Source: Phoronis australis
Lineage: Eukaryota > Phoronida > Phoronidae
Assembly (NCBI GenBank): GCA_002633005.1
Contig: NMRA01000441.1
Coordinates: 77,995-141,994 of the forward strand
DNA: 64,000 nt
Direction of reading: 5' to 3'
Shown: piece after piece, positions 25,901-33,776 of the stretch
Layout: each line of letters begins with the position of its first letter
How positions within the stretch are numbered: position 1 is the stretch's first letter
Made by a program: the position numbers and the translations under genes
Notes under the pieces: generated by a model
What the model saw: the letters and a program-made list of their open reading frames with translations, nothing else
What the model was told of the DNA's origin: nothing
Database searches by the model: none

Positions 25901-27437
25901 TTTCTTTTTTGTTTATTTCCAGTGATGGATCGTTTTAGCCAGTGCATAATAAAAACACATCGTAATGTCGCGTGAACTTGTGAAGTAATGGGTGTTTTTC
26001 ATGAGATGAGGGTCAGTAATAGTTTACATCGACGACTGTGGTCTGCAGTCTGGGTTTGGTAACATTGCTTCAGCTTCGCGCCTCCCCAAGACACTATGCT
26101 GGGTACGAGCATGTCTGAGGGAGGAGTTTAAAACTCCTGAAACACCCACAGATCCGTCATTGCCGGGTATTTCATGACTAGTGGCGACATGCACATGTAC
26201 ACCACTGCATGACGTCTGCAGGCCTGAACAATGACCGCAAAGAGTTTATTATTAAAATAAACTCTTTTACATGTAGTGTGTGAAAAATCAAGTTGACAAA
26301 GTCAATTAGGATCGCAAACCCACTCTGTGTTTCTTACTGTTGCACGTCTGGAGAAAACATTAGAAGTTACACGAATGTTACTAATCATTACTTTTGCATT
26401 TGAGGACGGACAAGGAGATTCGCCATTTTTACTGACCTTGCTTCTTCCCTCAATCTCTGAGTACTTCTTCCCGTTACGTTGGCCGTAGTGTGGGTGTTGG
26501 CGTAAAATTCGTACACATTGGTTTTGATAAAGTCTTCGATGTAGTTGAGAGGCCTACCGGATGCCGTGTAATCGCAGTAGATGACTGAAACAAGCGGAAA
26601 TGAAAACAATTCGTTTTGTAATAGTCATATTCAATTTATGATCAGGGCAAATATTTGATCAATGTACATCTAGAGCGATTTCTAGTTGACCTCACTCCTT
26701 AACTTTGTAGGGCAAGACTGGTCGAGTTGACAAAAATGTTCATGTATATTCAGCTTCGAACTGACCGCAGCCGTCATTTGAACACCCCGCCACAGTAACA
26801 ATTTGACTGATTTGTAAATCCCCCTTCCGTTAGAAAACTAACTTTTGATTTAGAGTACTTACGGTTATGAGACTAGGGCCCGTTCCAAGAAACAAACTTA
26901 AAAGTTCATTTTTGATTATCTAAGGTCTAAGATTTGTCTCAACCTCTAAACTTTGAAACTTCCACATCCGGCGTCTTGAGTCAAACTAAGACAAAAAATA
27001 AGCCAAAAACTTAAGTCAAAGTTAAGGTCACTTTCTTGGACCACACTTACGTGTAAGACAAACCTAACGTTAGTCTTAATGACATGAGATTAAGATTTGT
27101 CTTAGCTAAGTCATTTCCTTCGAAAAGGCCCCTGGTCAAAACTTACTTCTTTCTCAACACGGTTGGAAAGAGCTGGCACATCGTAAGAGAAATGACCAAA
27201 CGTGACTGTTGACGGAGTCTTACATTTCCAAAGTAGATACTAAAAATTATTTTCATGATCTTGATGACAGGCAATTTCTAGCCCTTTTGTTCTTACTATC
27301 TTACCGCGTCTTTTTCCGTAAGGTCCTTCAAATATTGCATCTCTTCCAATAATATTTTCAGATATGAACTTGTAAATTTTCCTTTGGTTCGGCTTAGCTG
27401 CGTCCTTTTGTGGTCTGCTCCTTTTGACACCGTCTCT
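10685..27437 (-). CDS. Class V aminotransferase / cysteine-desulfurase-like enzyme, 13 exons, 5' end missing
   Basis: Probable PLP enzyme of the NifS/SufS fold (class V aminotransferase). Exons, minus strand: 27437-27305, 26584-26437, 21727-21601, 20955-20821, 20546-20365, 19923-19791, 18987-18877, 17524-17273, 16977-16889, 13366-13255, 11913-11773, 11426-11373, 10924-10685. All junctions are GT-AG and all phases agree, giving 618 residues then TAA. Residue numbers count from the first visible exon. Seen: YCDYTASGR (47-55), the EHHSN motif (144-148) typical of cysteine desulfurases, CDYAAGG with D224 as expected ring-nitrogen partner, SPHKFVGGPG with K253 as expected Schiff-base lysine, and RGGCACAGP, where C401 aligns with the desulfurase catalytic cysteine. 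Known of the family: cysteine desulfuration or related lyase chemistry; the actual substrate is inferred only. No initiator ATG was found, so one or more upstream exons are missing from this model. Confidence 0.9.
11373..11426 (-). CDS. Aminotransferase micro-exon 12 (residues 522-539)
   Basis: Acceptor CTTTGAAG and donor GCAAAG|GTTAGT, 18 codons in phase 0: acidic, amphipathic helix-like EMMKGTEEIFDTALEIAK. Supported by splice sites and phase; no family motif of its own. Confidence 0.75.
11773..11913 (-). CDS. Aminotransferase exon 11 (residues 475-521)
   Basis: Acceptor CTGTTTTCAG, donor TTGGAC|GTACGT, 47 codons in phase 0. Starts YTYDSHSGAWKNKKG, continuing ..LLPQ of exon 10 as in related proteins. 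An alternative donor four bases on would break the phase. Confidence 0.88.
12131..13141 (+). repeat. CTCF-like-motif repeat block 1 (intron 10)
   Basis: Begins CCAGAGCGTTGAAATACACC, almost as in block 2, and ends in the tail GATGACGGCAAT ... GTGGGGGCATAA shared with the other blocks. Core motifs at 12697 (CCACTAGGGGTCGC), 12851 (CCACTAGGGGGCG) and a degraded one near 12991, 141-154 bp apart, plus an older copy near 12452. Lies between aminotransferase exons 11 and 10. Confidence 0.75.
13255..13366 (-). CDS. Aminotransferase exon 10 (residues 438-474)
   Basis: A 112-base exon too short for an ORF scan, isolated between two repeat blocks. Acceptor GTTTTCAG, donor CCACAG|GTACTA. Reads PGFTRLNLPYFASDDV then VASHGWMLLPQ, the C-terminal domain entry of this subfamily. 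Phase matches exons 9 and 11. Confidence 0.9.
14375..16152 (+). repeat. CTCF-like-motif repeat block 2, three-unit higher-order repeat (intron 9)
   Basis: Eleven units of ~150 bp, most opening with CCACTAG. Motif positions: 14452, ~14598 (degraded), 14741, 14891, 15060, 15205, 15348, 15503, 15650, 15811, 15959. Units alternate A (CCACTAGATGGCGCAAAAT; 14452, 14891, 15348, 15811), B (CCACTAGGGGACCAC-like; 14598, 15060, 15503, 15959) and C (CCACTAGGAGGCGC; 14741, 15205, 15650), giving a higher-order period of 439-464 bp. An N sits at 15386 beside a 14-base C run. Shares start and tail with block 1. Confidence 0.85.
16889..16977 (-). CDS. Aminotransferase exon 9 (residues 408-436)
   Basis: Acceptor TATTTTCAG; donor CCAAA|GTAAGA. 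Read through, it would stop at once (TAA inside the donor), but splicing leaves two bases that pair in phase with exon 10 to give a Lys codon, so this is an internal exon. Begins DLLGISEYLANKF, as expected just after the GPYAE segment. Confidence 0.85.
17273..17524 (-). CDS. Aminotransferase exon 8 with catalytic-type cysteine (residues 324-407)
   Basis: Acceptor GTATTTCAG and donor CGCGGAG|GTAAGG, 84 codons in phase 0. Ends with FGIQSRGGCACAGPYAE: C401 lies where the R.G..CA.P catalytic cysteine of SufS-type desulfurases sits. C399 beside it is a second candidate thiol. Confidence 0.94.
17977..18568 (+). repeat. CTCF-like-motif repeat block 3 (intron 7)
   Basis: Units at 17977 (CCAACAAGGGGCGC), 18117 (CCACTAGGGGCGAC) and 18265 (degraded), in the same B, C, A cyclic order as block 2, then the same tail (CAGAGATGACGACAAT ... 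GAGAGCATAATG). Located between aminotransferase exons 8 and 7, same orientation as blocks 1 and 2. Confidence 0.7.
18877..18987 (-). CDS. Aminotransferase exon 7 (residues 287-323)
   Basis: Acceptor TATTCCAG and donor AAAATG|GTACAA, 37 codons in phase 0. Contains REEGGTPAIIEAIRAGLVFQ, matching the E.GTP....I block of class V enzymes. Confidence 0.92.
19791..19923 (-). CDS. Aminotransferase exon 6 with PLP lysine (residues 243-286)
   Basis: Acceptor CATTTCAG and donor GTCTAT|GTAAGG. Contains LLSPHKFVGGPGTPGILV; K253 is the expected Schiff-base lysine and the glycine/proline run after it is typical. Followed by HCGGGGTVVY. Confidence 0.94.
20365..20546 (-). CDS. Aminotransferase exon 5 (residues 182-241)
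   Basis: Acceptor TTTTTCAG and donor TTCGGC|GTGAGT. Encodes SFSAASNVTG and GGHIFCDYAAGGPYM; D224 corresponds to the Asp that pairs with the pyridine nitrogen of PLP. Two leftover bases complete an Ala codon with exon 6. Confidence 0.93.
20821..20955 (-). CDS. Aminotransferase exon 4 (residues 137-181)
   Basis: Acceptor TCCATAG and donor TTGAGA|GTTAGT, exactly 45 codons in phase 0. Begins VVLTSPYEHHSNILPW; the EHHSN..PW motif is a cysteine desulfurase signature whose His stacks on PLP in known structures. Confidence 0.93.
21601..21727 (-). CDS. Aminotransferase exon 3 (residues 95-136)
   Basis: Acceptor AATTAACAG and donor AAAACA|GTAAGG. Contains FTGSGVTGAIHKLIG, the glycine-rich cofactor-phosphate segment of the fold. 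The 4.7-kb intron before it holds the BEL/Pao and LINE relics. Confidence 0.93.
22340..24150 (-). pseudogene. BEL/Pao LTR retrotransposon relic (gag, zinc knuckle, protease, start of RT)
   Basis: Lies in the intron between aminotransferase exons 2 and 3, in the same orientation. From 24150 downward: gag-like region (LIIGGEDGYKKAADILEARF), a degraded CCHC region near 23.5 kb, an aspartic-protease-like ALLDSASTSRF near 23.3 kb, then MGQDNSEALVPLEVRKG and IRTLLGWSLNDPG, hallmark BEL/Pao linker motifs, and WYIPHHPSVSAKKPGK with IVFDCSAKNRGESLND, the start of RT. It breaks off before the RT catalytic motif. Frames shift at about 23.05, 23.3 and 23.6 kb. No LTR was seen at either end. Confidence 0.85.
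24150..25045 (+). pseudogene. 3' part of a Tx1/L1-like LINE (zinc-binding C-terminal domain)
   Basis: Plus strand, directly abutting the BEL/Pao relic, which lies in the opposite orientation. From 24154 it reads LNQPLWVSSDLRAGAKTIFY, then after one frameshift near 24.45 kb FSWEDVYSLLYNTTRDPKIR, RLLTRILTTNSFL and the zinc-binding motif CYFCGQSKETLKHLFWGC (zf-RVT type). A further frame reaches about 25045 with FIQKRWCIFETVF. RT and endonuclease portions are absent. Confidence 0.8.
25084..25117. repeat. Perfect 34-bp palindrome without spacer
   Basis: TTTTCCGTATTCAACGC is followed directly by its exact reverse complement. Preceded by a short GT-rich run (25060-25080). Confidence 0.9.
25120..25260 (-). 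repeat. Dispersed repeat family R1, inverted copy (intron 2)
   Basis: 25192-25255 is the reverse complement of 38297-38357 with few differences (GGTCACCAGACAGCACTGGC core). Confidence 0.6.
26437..26584 (-). CDS. Aminotransferase exon 2 (residues 45-94)
   Basis: Acceptor GTTTCAG and donor GCAAG|GTCAGT. Encodes the conserved N-terminal block YCDYTASGRPLNYIEDFI and YANTHTTANVTG, typical of this class V subfamily. It ends two bases into an Arg codon that exon 3 completes. Confidence 0.93.
26876..27131. mobile_element. 256-bp miniature TIR element, copy 2 (intron 1)
   Basis: Begins GGGCCCGTTCCAAGAAACAA and ends ..CGAAAAGGCCC; interior shares AAACTTAAGTCAAA and ATTTGTCTTAGCTAAG with the copy at 6.4 kb. 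Sits between aminotransferase exons 1 and 2. Confidence 0.55.
27305..27437 (-). CDS. Aminotransferase exon 1 of those found (residues 1-44)
   Basis: Acceptor TGTCCAG and donor GCG|GTAAG bound the exon. It reads in a different frame from the longest ORF here; the correct frame gives IIGRDAIFEGPYGKRR, which leads in phase 1 into the YCDYTASGR exon and fits the family. It is basic at the start (many K/R). It opens in phase 0 with no ATG, so a further 5' exon must exist. Confidence 0.8.
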
Positions 27438-27699
27438 CTGGACATAAAACCAAGGAAAAGTATCGATTGTTTGATGAGATTTTCAGTGATCAACTTGTGC
27501 TTCAACTGATAGAGAAAATACGCTCACTATATCTCCGCTTATAATATACTTGTGTTATCTGTACAGCTGTCCCGCAACAACACCTGAGAAAGATCTGGTT
27601 GCTTCAACAGTAGCAAGCCTTTGTCAAAATATGGGTAACAAAATTTGACATATCTGTGCCAAGTAACTCGAGTGCTATGCTACACTTTTGAAAATAAAT

Positions 27700-27832
27700 A
27701 ACAACAACAAAAATTGTAATTATAGTAATAGTAACAGTAACAGTACTAGTAATCTTAGTAATAGTTATAACAGTAATGACAATAATAACAACAACAGCAA
27801 CAGCAACAGTAATTGCTGTTGCTGTTGTTGTT
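27700..27832. repeat. Simple-sequence region ending in a 20-bp perfect hairpin
   Basis: TAGTAATAG/AACAGT-type low-complexity sequence ends with AACAACAACAGCAACAGCAA (27787-27806) and its exact complement (27813-27832) around a 6-base loop. Long open frames across it are low-complexity artefacts. Confidence 0.85.
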
Positions 27833-29984
27833 TCTAACTTTTTTTCAAGAGGACGTGTGAGTGCAAATCCCACCTCTGGACGGTCTGACCTGTTTATTTC
27901 AAAACTAATGACAGTCTGCGTGGCTGTTTTGCAAGCGAAATTACGCCAGTGGTAAAAGCTTTTGCATTTTGATTCAATTGTCCCCATATTGCCACAACTG
28001 CACTCAACCTTCAAGTTTATTGAGTGCTTTGTTAGTGATTGCGAAATATGTTTATCAACTATTTGTCACACTAGCTTTCTTCGCGATATTTTTGCTTCTA
28101 TGGAACTTTGCACAGGTAACATATTGCGAACGTCGGGACCTTTTTGTCATAATGAGGTCGTCTGCGCAACAACTAACTTTGCACTTGAACTATCGAAGTG
28201 TCATTTACAGACGACACTTAAAGGAAAACTTAATCTTTATATAAAGTTTGATCATAGGAATATTTCCAGCAATATATTTTGTTAATCCGATACCAATACG
28301 AATATGCTTCAAACTTTTCCATACCATGATTATAGGAAATTATTCCCATCTCCAACAGATCATTGGCTAGTAAAAAGACTAGAAACATATGCAACGACTT
28401 TTCAGGACCGATCATCCTTTTAACTATAGGGTCACATATACCAACCGCCGGTGATGTAATAGTTCATTTTGATGGTAGAAGCAAATATGCTATCATCGAC
28501 ATCGTGACACGAACAATTCAGGGACCTGATGCCTGAACTGGATTTTTGTTGTGAAGTTGTCGGAAATGAGAACGGTTGATTTATGTTCACAAAGAAGCTC
28601 AGGTTCGCATAATCAAGAAATCCTAGCTACGCGATACTTGTTTTAACTGTTTTTTCCTCAAACGGATTATGCATACAATAATACACTCCCGCAATTCGAC
28701 AACATGTCTGTAATCAGAGGATGATTCAGATAATAGACGATGCAAATACGGTGACAGTTACAAAAATCACAGAAAATTTGATATTGATACACACTTATTT
28801 AGTACACCAAGCGTCACAACTTGATATAAAAATTCCAAATAGTTATGACAATTACAAACAAAATTTGCGACTATTTCATTGCCGGCCTGACAGCGTTTAT
28901 TTGATGAAACACAGAGGAAGAATAAGACTTCGTGGTTGCTATTTGTTTATGTAGAATAAATTTTGGAAATAGTTGTAATAGAACTACCATTTCATTAGCG
29001 CTCAAGCGGCAATGAAAAAGTAATAGTATAATCATCTCGCAGTCAATCAATGGTTTTGATTTGGTGACAAATGCTCGACAACTCCAAATAATATTTTGAT
29101 TGAATAATAATATTTCAAGCGATTTCCTGCCACATTTATCACGTTACCTAGTGACTCTCGGTATACGCAGTCAGACATCATAAGACATATCTCACCACGA
29201 GATGGGTTGATAATAAAAAAATCTTGATGTTGCCGTTTCAAAGAGTAATCCTTACTCAGATTTTATTTAAAGAGGTATTAGATTTGCCTACTGACAATGA
29301 TTGCCTGTTTAATTATAAAGAAGGTGTTCGGTAAGTTACTTTTCAACGGGTTCAAACAGTGTACCTACGACGGTGAGCGACAATGCCGACATCTCGCGTT
29401 AATCTAAACATTTTTCGGGTCAATTCAATCTTAACTTTGACGAGTACGGACGAAATAACGTTATTTTGACATGGAAACACCATTTCTAACATGTTTTTAA
29501 CAAGACAACCCGATGATTTAGGGCTTTAACTAGAATATGTCATGGGGGCATATTTTCGTCAGCAGTGCAGTGGTCCTCTATCCTGCTACGTCGTTACACA
29601 CTGTACAGTTAATTGATGTCACTGGGTCAAACAAACGTTGTATATCAGGCGTCGGACTAGGACGAGATATGACTTACCTTAGCCCACACTCCCACAGAAT
29701 TAAGGGCTATAGTATTATGTCCAGACGGAACGTTTCCCATATTTCAAACGAATATTAAACGAACTCGACGTGCACGTACTTCTGAGTTCACAGATAACAC
29801 CCGACCTCGCAGTGGTCAGTACTGAGTGTTGAAGTTGGCTATTGTATGAAGTCTGACGCCGTGCGCATACACATGCACTTTTTATATGACCCGCGGAAAC
29901 CGACTGGTTAGGAAAGCCGGTAAATAATCTAATTGTTTCTGATCGGGTGAACAAGTCCGACCAACTCGTGAACTCGGGAGTATT
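27833..29984. other. Non-coding; probable location of the missing aminotransferase 5' exon
   Basis: Several short frames but none with an ATG, family similarity and a phase-0 donor. The missing first exon(s) should lie here or further right. Confidence 0.35.
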
Positions 29985-30225
29985 CAGTGGCAGATCTACG
30001 ATTTCAGTAAGGGGGGGGTTAGGATTCGAAAGAATCCGAGGCGCGTAGCGCCGAGAAGAAGGAAGGTCGCGAGAGGGTTTCCCTCCTCCCGTGTAAGATT
30101 TTTTGGGATTTTTAGTAGCTAATTTCGTTTTTCTGGCGATTTTTTTTCCAGCTTTTATTTTTGATCCTGTCCCGAGGGGGGGGTTTAAACCCCCTGAACC
30201 CCCCCCCCCTGTAGATCCGCCTCTG
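29985..30225. mobile_element. 241-bp miniature TIR element with GTATT duplication
   Basis: Ends CAGTGGCAGATCTAC and (inverted) CAGAGGCGGATCTAC match at 13 of 15 bases; GTATT flanks both sides (29980-29984, 30226-30230). The interior has opposing G and C runs. The GGCGGATC-type tips are common in invertebrate miniature elements, possibly hAT-related (inference). Confidence 0.65.
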
Positions 30226-32207
30226 GTATTTTGCCACGGTGCGTAGTTCATCAATGGCGCGGAACCCCGTTTATCTACGAAGGTACAGTAGGTAATAAGC
30301 AGGGAATCCCGCCAACTCTGCGGATATAGAGGGGCAAAAACGGCCATGCACCATCCCCCCCTACTGACAAACGAGTGGTCACTGCCGAGATATAGTAATA
30401 CACTTTGCTCGTAATAAAATGTAATAGATACAAATTACGAACACAAAACTTATGGAGAGTGAGTCCGAGAAGGACCCGAAGCCGGAACTACCAAAAAGCA
30501 ACATCATATGCAACAGAAAAGTAAAACAAAAATAAAATATCAATTTCAAAGAGGTGGTCATACACATTGAACGACAATACACCAGACAGTTGGCAATGGT
30601 GCACTCAAAATTATAACTTTCGAAAGTATTTCTTTAAAGAATATCTGTAACAGAAGCTAATGAATGGGGAATAAATTTTAGTGAAACACTTTTGGGAAGG
30701 TTGTTGATAGTGTTGAGCAAGGCATTGCTAACTAGATGAGATGTGTAAAGACGAGAGTTACATGTATCATTCGGCACCACCTCTAATTAAATTTGTCCCT
30801 ATCGTCGGAATTCGAAGTTAACGAAGAGGGATCCTATGTGCTTTGGGTCAGGTTCAGGTAGATATTCCAGGTATCATCCTCCCTAAACTTTCGCAGCTTA
30901 CACAGCAGGGAATCCCCAGCGCGTGCGAACACTGGAGAGAAACCATGTGCGGTAGCATAGAAGCTCCTCGATCAGTGACGTCAATATTATTATGCAAAAA
31001 TGAGATATTTCACCGTCACAGCTCCAATAGTAAAAAGTAATTATTACAATTTCAGAAACTTAAGTTAAATCTGGGAGACAGTTCTACTTTTCGATGTCGC
31101 TAACGAGGATAGCCCTAATAACCAAGTCAAATTTGTCATTTGTTCATATGGGACCGAGCGGCCGAAGATCAACTACTGACACTTAGCGCAAGAAACGGTT
31201 CCGAGGTAAAATAAGCATATTGCGATTCTTAACCATGTTGTTTTCGCTCATTTTTGTTTTCGAAGGTGAAAGTCGATCAGCCAACAGTATCGCGCTTTGA
31301 GGACTTTCTCAAAAATCGTCACTTAATCGGTCCAGTGCAGTCTAGAATTACGAAAATGTGCATGTTATGCTCTCACAAGTTTGAAAAAATATGTTATGTT
31401 GAAAGGGCATGATTTGAGAATAAGTGTTAATGAACCTGGTTTGCTTTGAAAATTGTTTTGCAGTCTGGTTTCAAGAACAATTGTGCCAATAGAATATGGT
31501 TAACTTGTCTGCGGGCACTGTAATCACAATAACATTGTTTTGGTGTGATTTATTTAAACGAAACTCAGTACATGTATCAGTGATTAAACTCTCAATTGCA
31601 CAAAGTGCTTGGCGGACACTCAACAGGGAGGAGAACTGACTCCACATTTTACATTTCTTATGCTTTCCGCCTCAGTCCTATTCTTTTCAGCAAATATAGA
31701 TGGGAATTTGTATCAGCATGTGCCAACGTAATAAATTTTGGTTGCTTGGTATGGCTTTTACAGTGGGTACGATAGGTGTGACCTACGCTACTTAATGTAA
31801 TTGCATCAGGCGTTACAAAAACACAAACAGGGTTCTGTTGGAGTGCGTTTTACCCATTCACTTTAGAAAACACAACTAGTTACCTAGACAATATTTGGCC
31901 ATGATCAACACCATTAGTATTAATAAAAGTTGCTTATACTAACAAATATGAAACTTTTAATCAACTTTTTAACACATTTGTTTACAATTGAAATATTGGA
32001 GCATTGCAACTGACCAAAAATAAGCAATTGAACGGTGCAAATAAAACTCCCCATGAAAGGCCGCATTTTTTTTAGTTTAACTGGAGAATGTGACTGTCAT
32101 TCCCCACGCGACATAGCCATATTTTACCGTTGAATTAAAAAGAAAACACGGGGCGTTTCATGGTTTTTGCGGCATTCGCAATTTACCCATTTTCCTAACA
32201 AAAAACA
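30226..32207. other. Non-coding, nothing recognised
   Basis: No supported gene or repeat. Confidence 0.45.
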
Positions 32208-32223
32208 AAAAAGCGCCGTCGGA
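32208..32223 (+). repeat. Target-site duplication, left copy
   Basis: AAAAAGCGCCGTCGGA, identical to 33322-33337; bounds the truncated LINE. Confidence 0.8.
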
Positions 32224-33321
32224 AAGTGGTTGTAAACAGGTGACCCTCTGTCACCATATCTTATTTTATGTGCTGAAATCTTGTCATTTAGTGCAAAGCA
32301 CATTAAAAATATAAAGGGGTCAATGATTAATGGAACAAAGTATAAAATCACTCAGTATGCGGAGGATACAACTTACATTTATTTTAGTCGGTTCACCGGG
32401 TTCCTTGGCAGAGACGATGAAGGTATTGTATTTCTATGAAAATATTACTGGCTTGAAAATTAATCATTCCAAAACAAATGTTATCTGGATTGTCAGTAAA
32501 GAGTTTTCTAAAGAGGTCTAGCATCATTAAAATGGGGTGTTAATGTTTAACATGATAAATGATAACTTTGATTTAATACTCTAGAAAATTAAACAGATGC
32601 TGAAGATACGGCCTAAAATCTCACTATATTTGGTAAAGTAAAGATTATATAAACTTTTGTTATTTAAAAAAATATCCATTTATTGTCTTCGTTACCTAGT
32701 CCATCTCCAACATTTTTAAGTAATTTAAGTAAACGATTTGTTTTTCAAATTTATTTGGAGTACATGTAACAAACCAGACAAGATTAAGAGAGCTATTGGC
32801 AAAAAAGGATGCACCTGAAACATCTTAATGTAGCTCTTAAATTTTTGTGGATAAAGAGATTTTTATTAAAATTACTGCTCAACCCAAGTGGACATTACTT
32901 GTTGAGGCGGAGTTCGGTATAGCAAAAATGAAACAATAACATCCTATATTTCACTTCCGGAGTAGGGCACGACTAATTAATTAAATTAACTGAAAAATAT
33001 GTCTAGCATAATCAACGAATCGTATTTTTACTAAAAATGACATGGAAAAGGGTTGCCTTCACCTATAAGTCATCCATTCGATGATACATGTGTATATTGC
33101 ACACTTAATATTGATCTGAGGGGTCCGCACTACGGTGGCTGACGTGTGTATGTACACTTAATATTGATCTGAGGGGTCCGCACTACGGTGGCTGACGTGT
33201 GTATGTGTATCATATATACTACTTAACTGCCTTGACACTAATCGTTAACACTTTTGTAATGTTGTATTTGGATGTCATTGCCTCAACATTATTGTATTGT
33301 TCTGGTTGAAGAATAAATGGT
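32224..33321 (+). pseudogene. 5'-truncated Tx1/L1-like LINE insertion with 16-bp target-site duplication
   Basis: Flanked by the perfect 16-bp direct repeat AAAAAGCGCCGTCGGA (32208-32223 and 33322-33337). LINE homology begins exactly at the first copy: TGDPLSPYLILCAEILS, then YAEDTTY (RT catalytic YADD region, changed), ITGLKINHSKTNVIW and QPKWTLLVEAEFGI in shifting frames. Homology stops near 32.95 kb with no zinc-binding C-terminus, so there is an internal deletion. The tail carries a tandem duplication and ends GAATAAATGGT next to the second repeat. Confidence 0.8.
33101..33206 (+). repeat. 53-bp tandem duplication (two identical units) in the LINE tail
   Basis: Units 33101-33153 and 33154-33206 are identical, starting ACACTTAATATTGATCTGAG and ending GACGTGTGTATGT. 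Perfect identity suggests a recent duplication or an assembly duplication. Confidence 0.9.
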
Positions 33322-33337
33322 AAAAAGCGCCGTCGGA
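33322..33337 (+). repeat. Target-site duplication, right copy
   Basis: AAAAAGCGCCGTCGGA, identical to 32208-32223, directly after the LINE tail. Confidence 0.8.
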
Positions 33338-33430
33338 TACTTTTGGGTGTTACGTCTCCCGTTCGACAAAAAAACACTATCGGGACGCTTTGTGTGTTGA
33401 GGCGAACATTTCACCCTTGAATTTTGCCTT

Positions 33431-33530
33431 CAGGGGCGAATCCAGGATTTTGAGTTAGAGGGAGCCATGGCAGAGTATTAGCCAGAATTTTCTGCCAAAT
33501 GGAATCTGGAAGAATTTTAGAACCAGGTAT
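33431..33530. mobile_element. Truncated copy of the 40.2-kb miniature element
   Basis: CAGGGGCGAATCCAGGATTT, then AGTATTAGCCAGAATTT and GGAATCTGGAAGAATTTTAG in the same order as 40193 on; the right end is missing. Confidence 0.55.
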
Positions 33531-33650
33531 CCCGCTTTTCTCTGGAAGTTCCGTTTTTCAATCCAATTGTCCCGTTTTTTATTCTCGAACGTTGATCGTG
33601 ACAACTATGGAACAGGTGTTCAAAATAACATTGTCTCTTCGAATACCGTG

Positions 33651-33776
33651 AACTGTCAATATACGCTGGGTCAGGGCCCATGTGGGAATTGATGGCAATG
33701 AGAATGCAGACAGACTCGCAAAGATAGAAGCAAGCGTTCTGCATGTTGTGCCTGAACCTGCTATCCCCGTATCTTA
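33651..33776 (+). pseudogene. RNase H fragment of a Jockey/I-type LINE
   Basis: Reads TVNIRWVRAHVGIDGNENAD then RLAK, the W..AH.GI.GNE.AD signature of LINE RNase H domains. A stop lies just before it and homology ends near 33.78 kb. The matching C-terminal piece appears at 35.55 kb in the same orientation. Confidence 0.75.

Noticed and set aside
27296..27505. 69-codon frame starting with ATG over aminotransferase exon 1
   Set aside because: Wrong frame: its phase does not join exon 2, while the neighbouring frame does and carries family motifs.
29715..30347. 210-codon minus-strand frame
   Set aside because: It runs through a miniature TIR element and its G/C runs; no family features.
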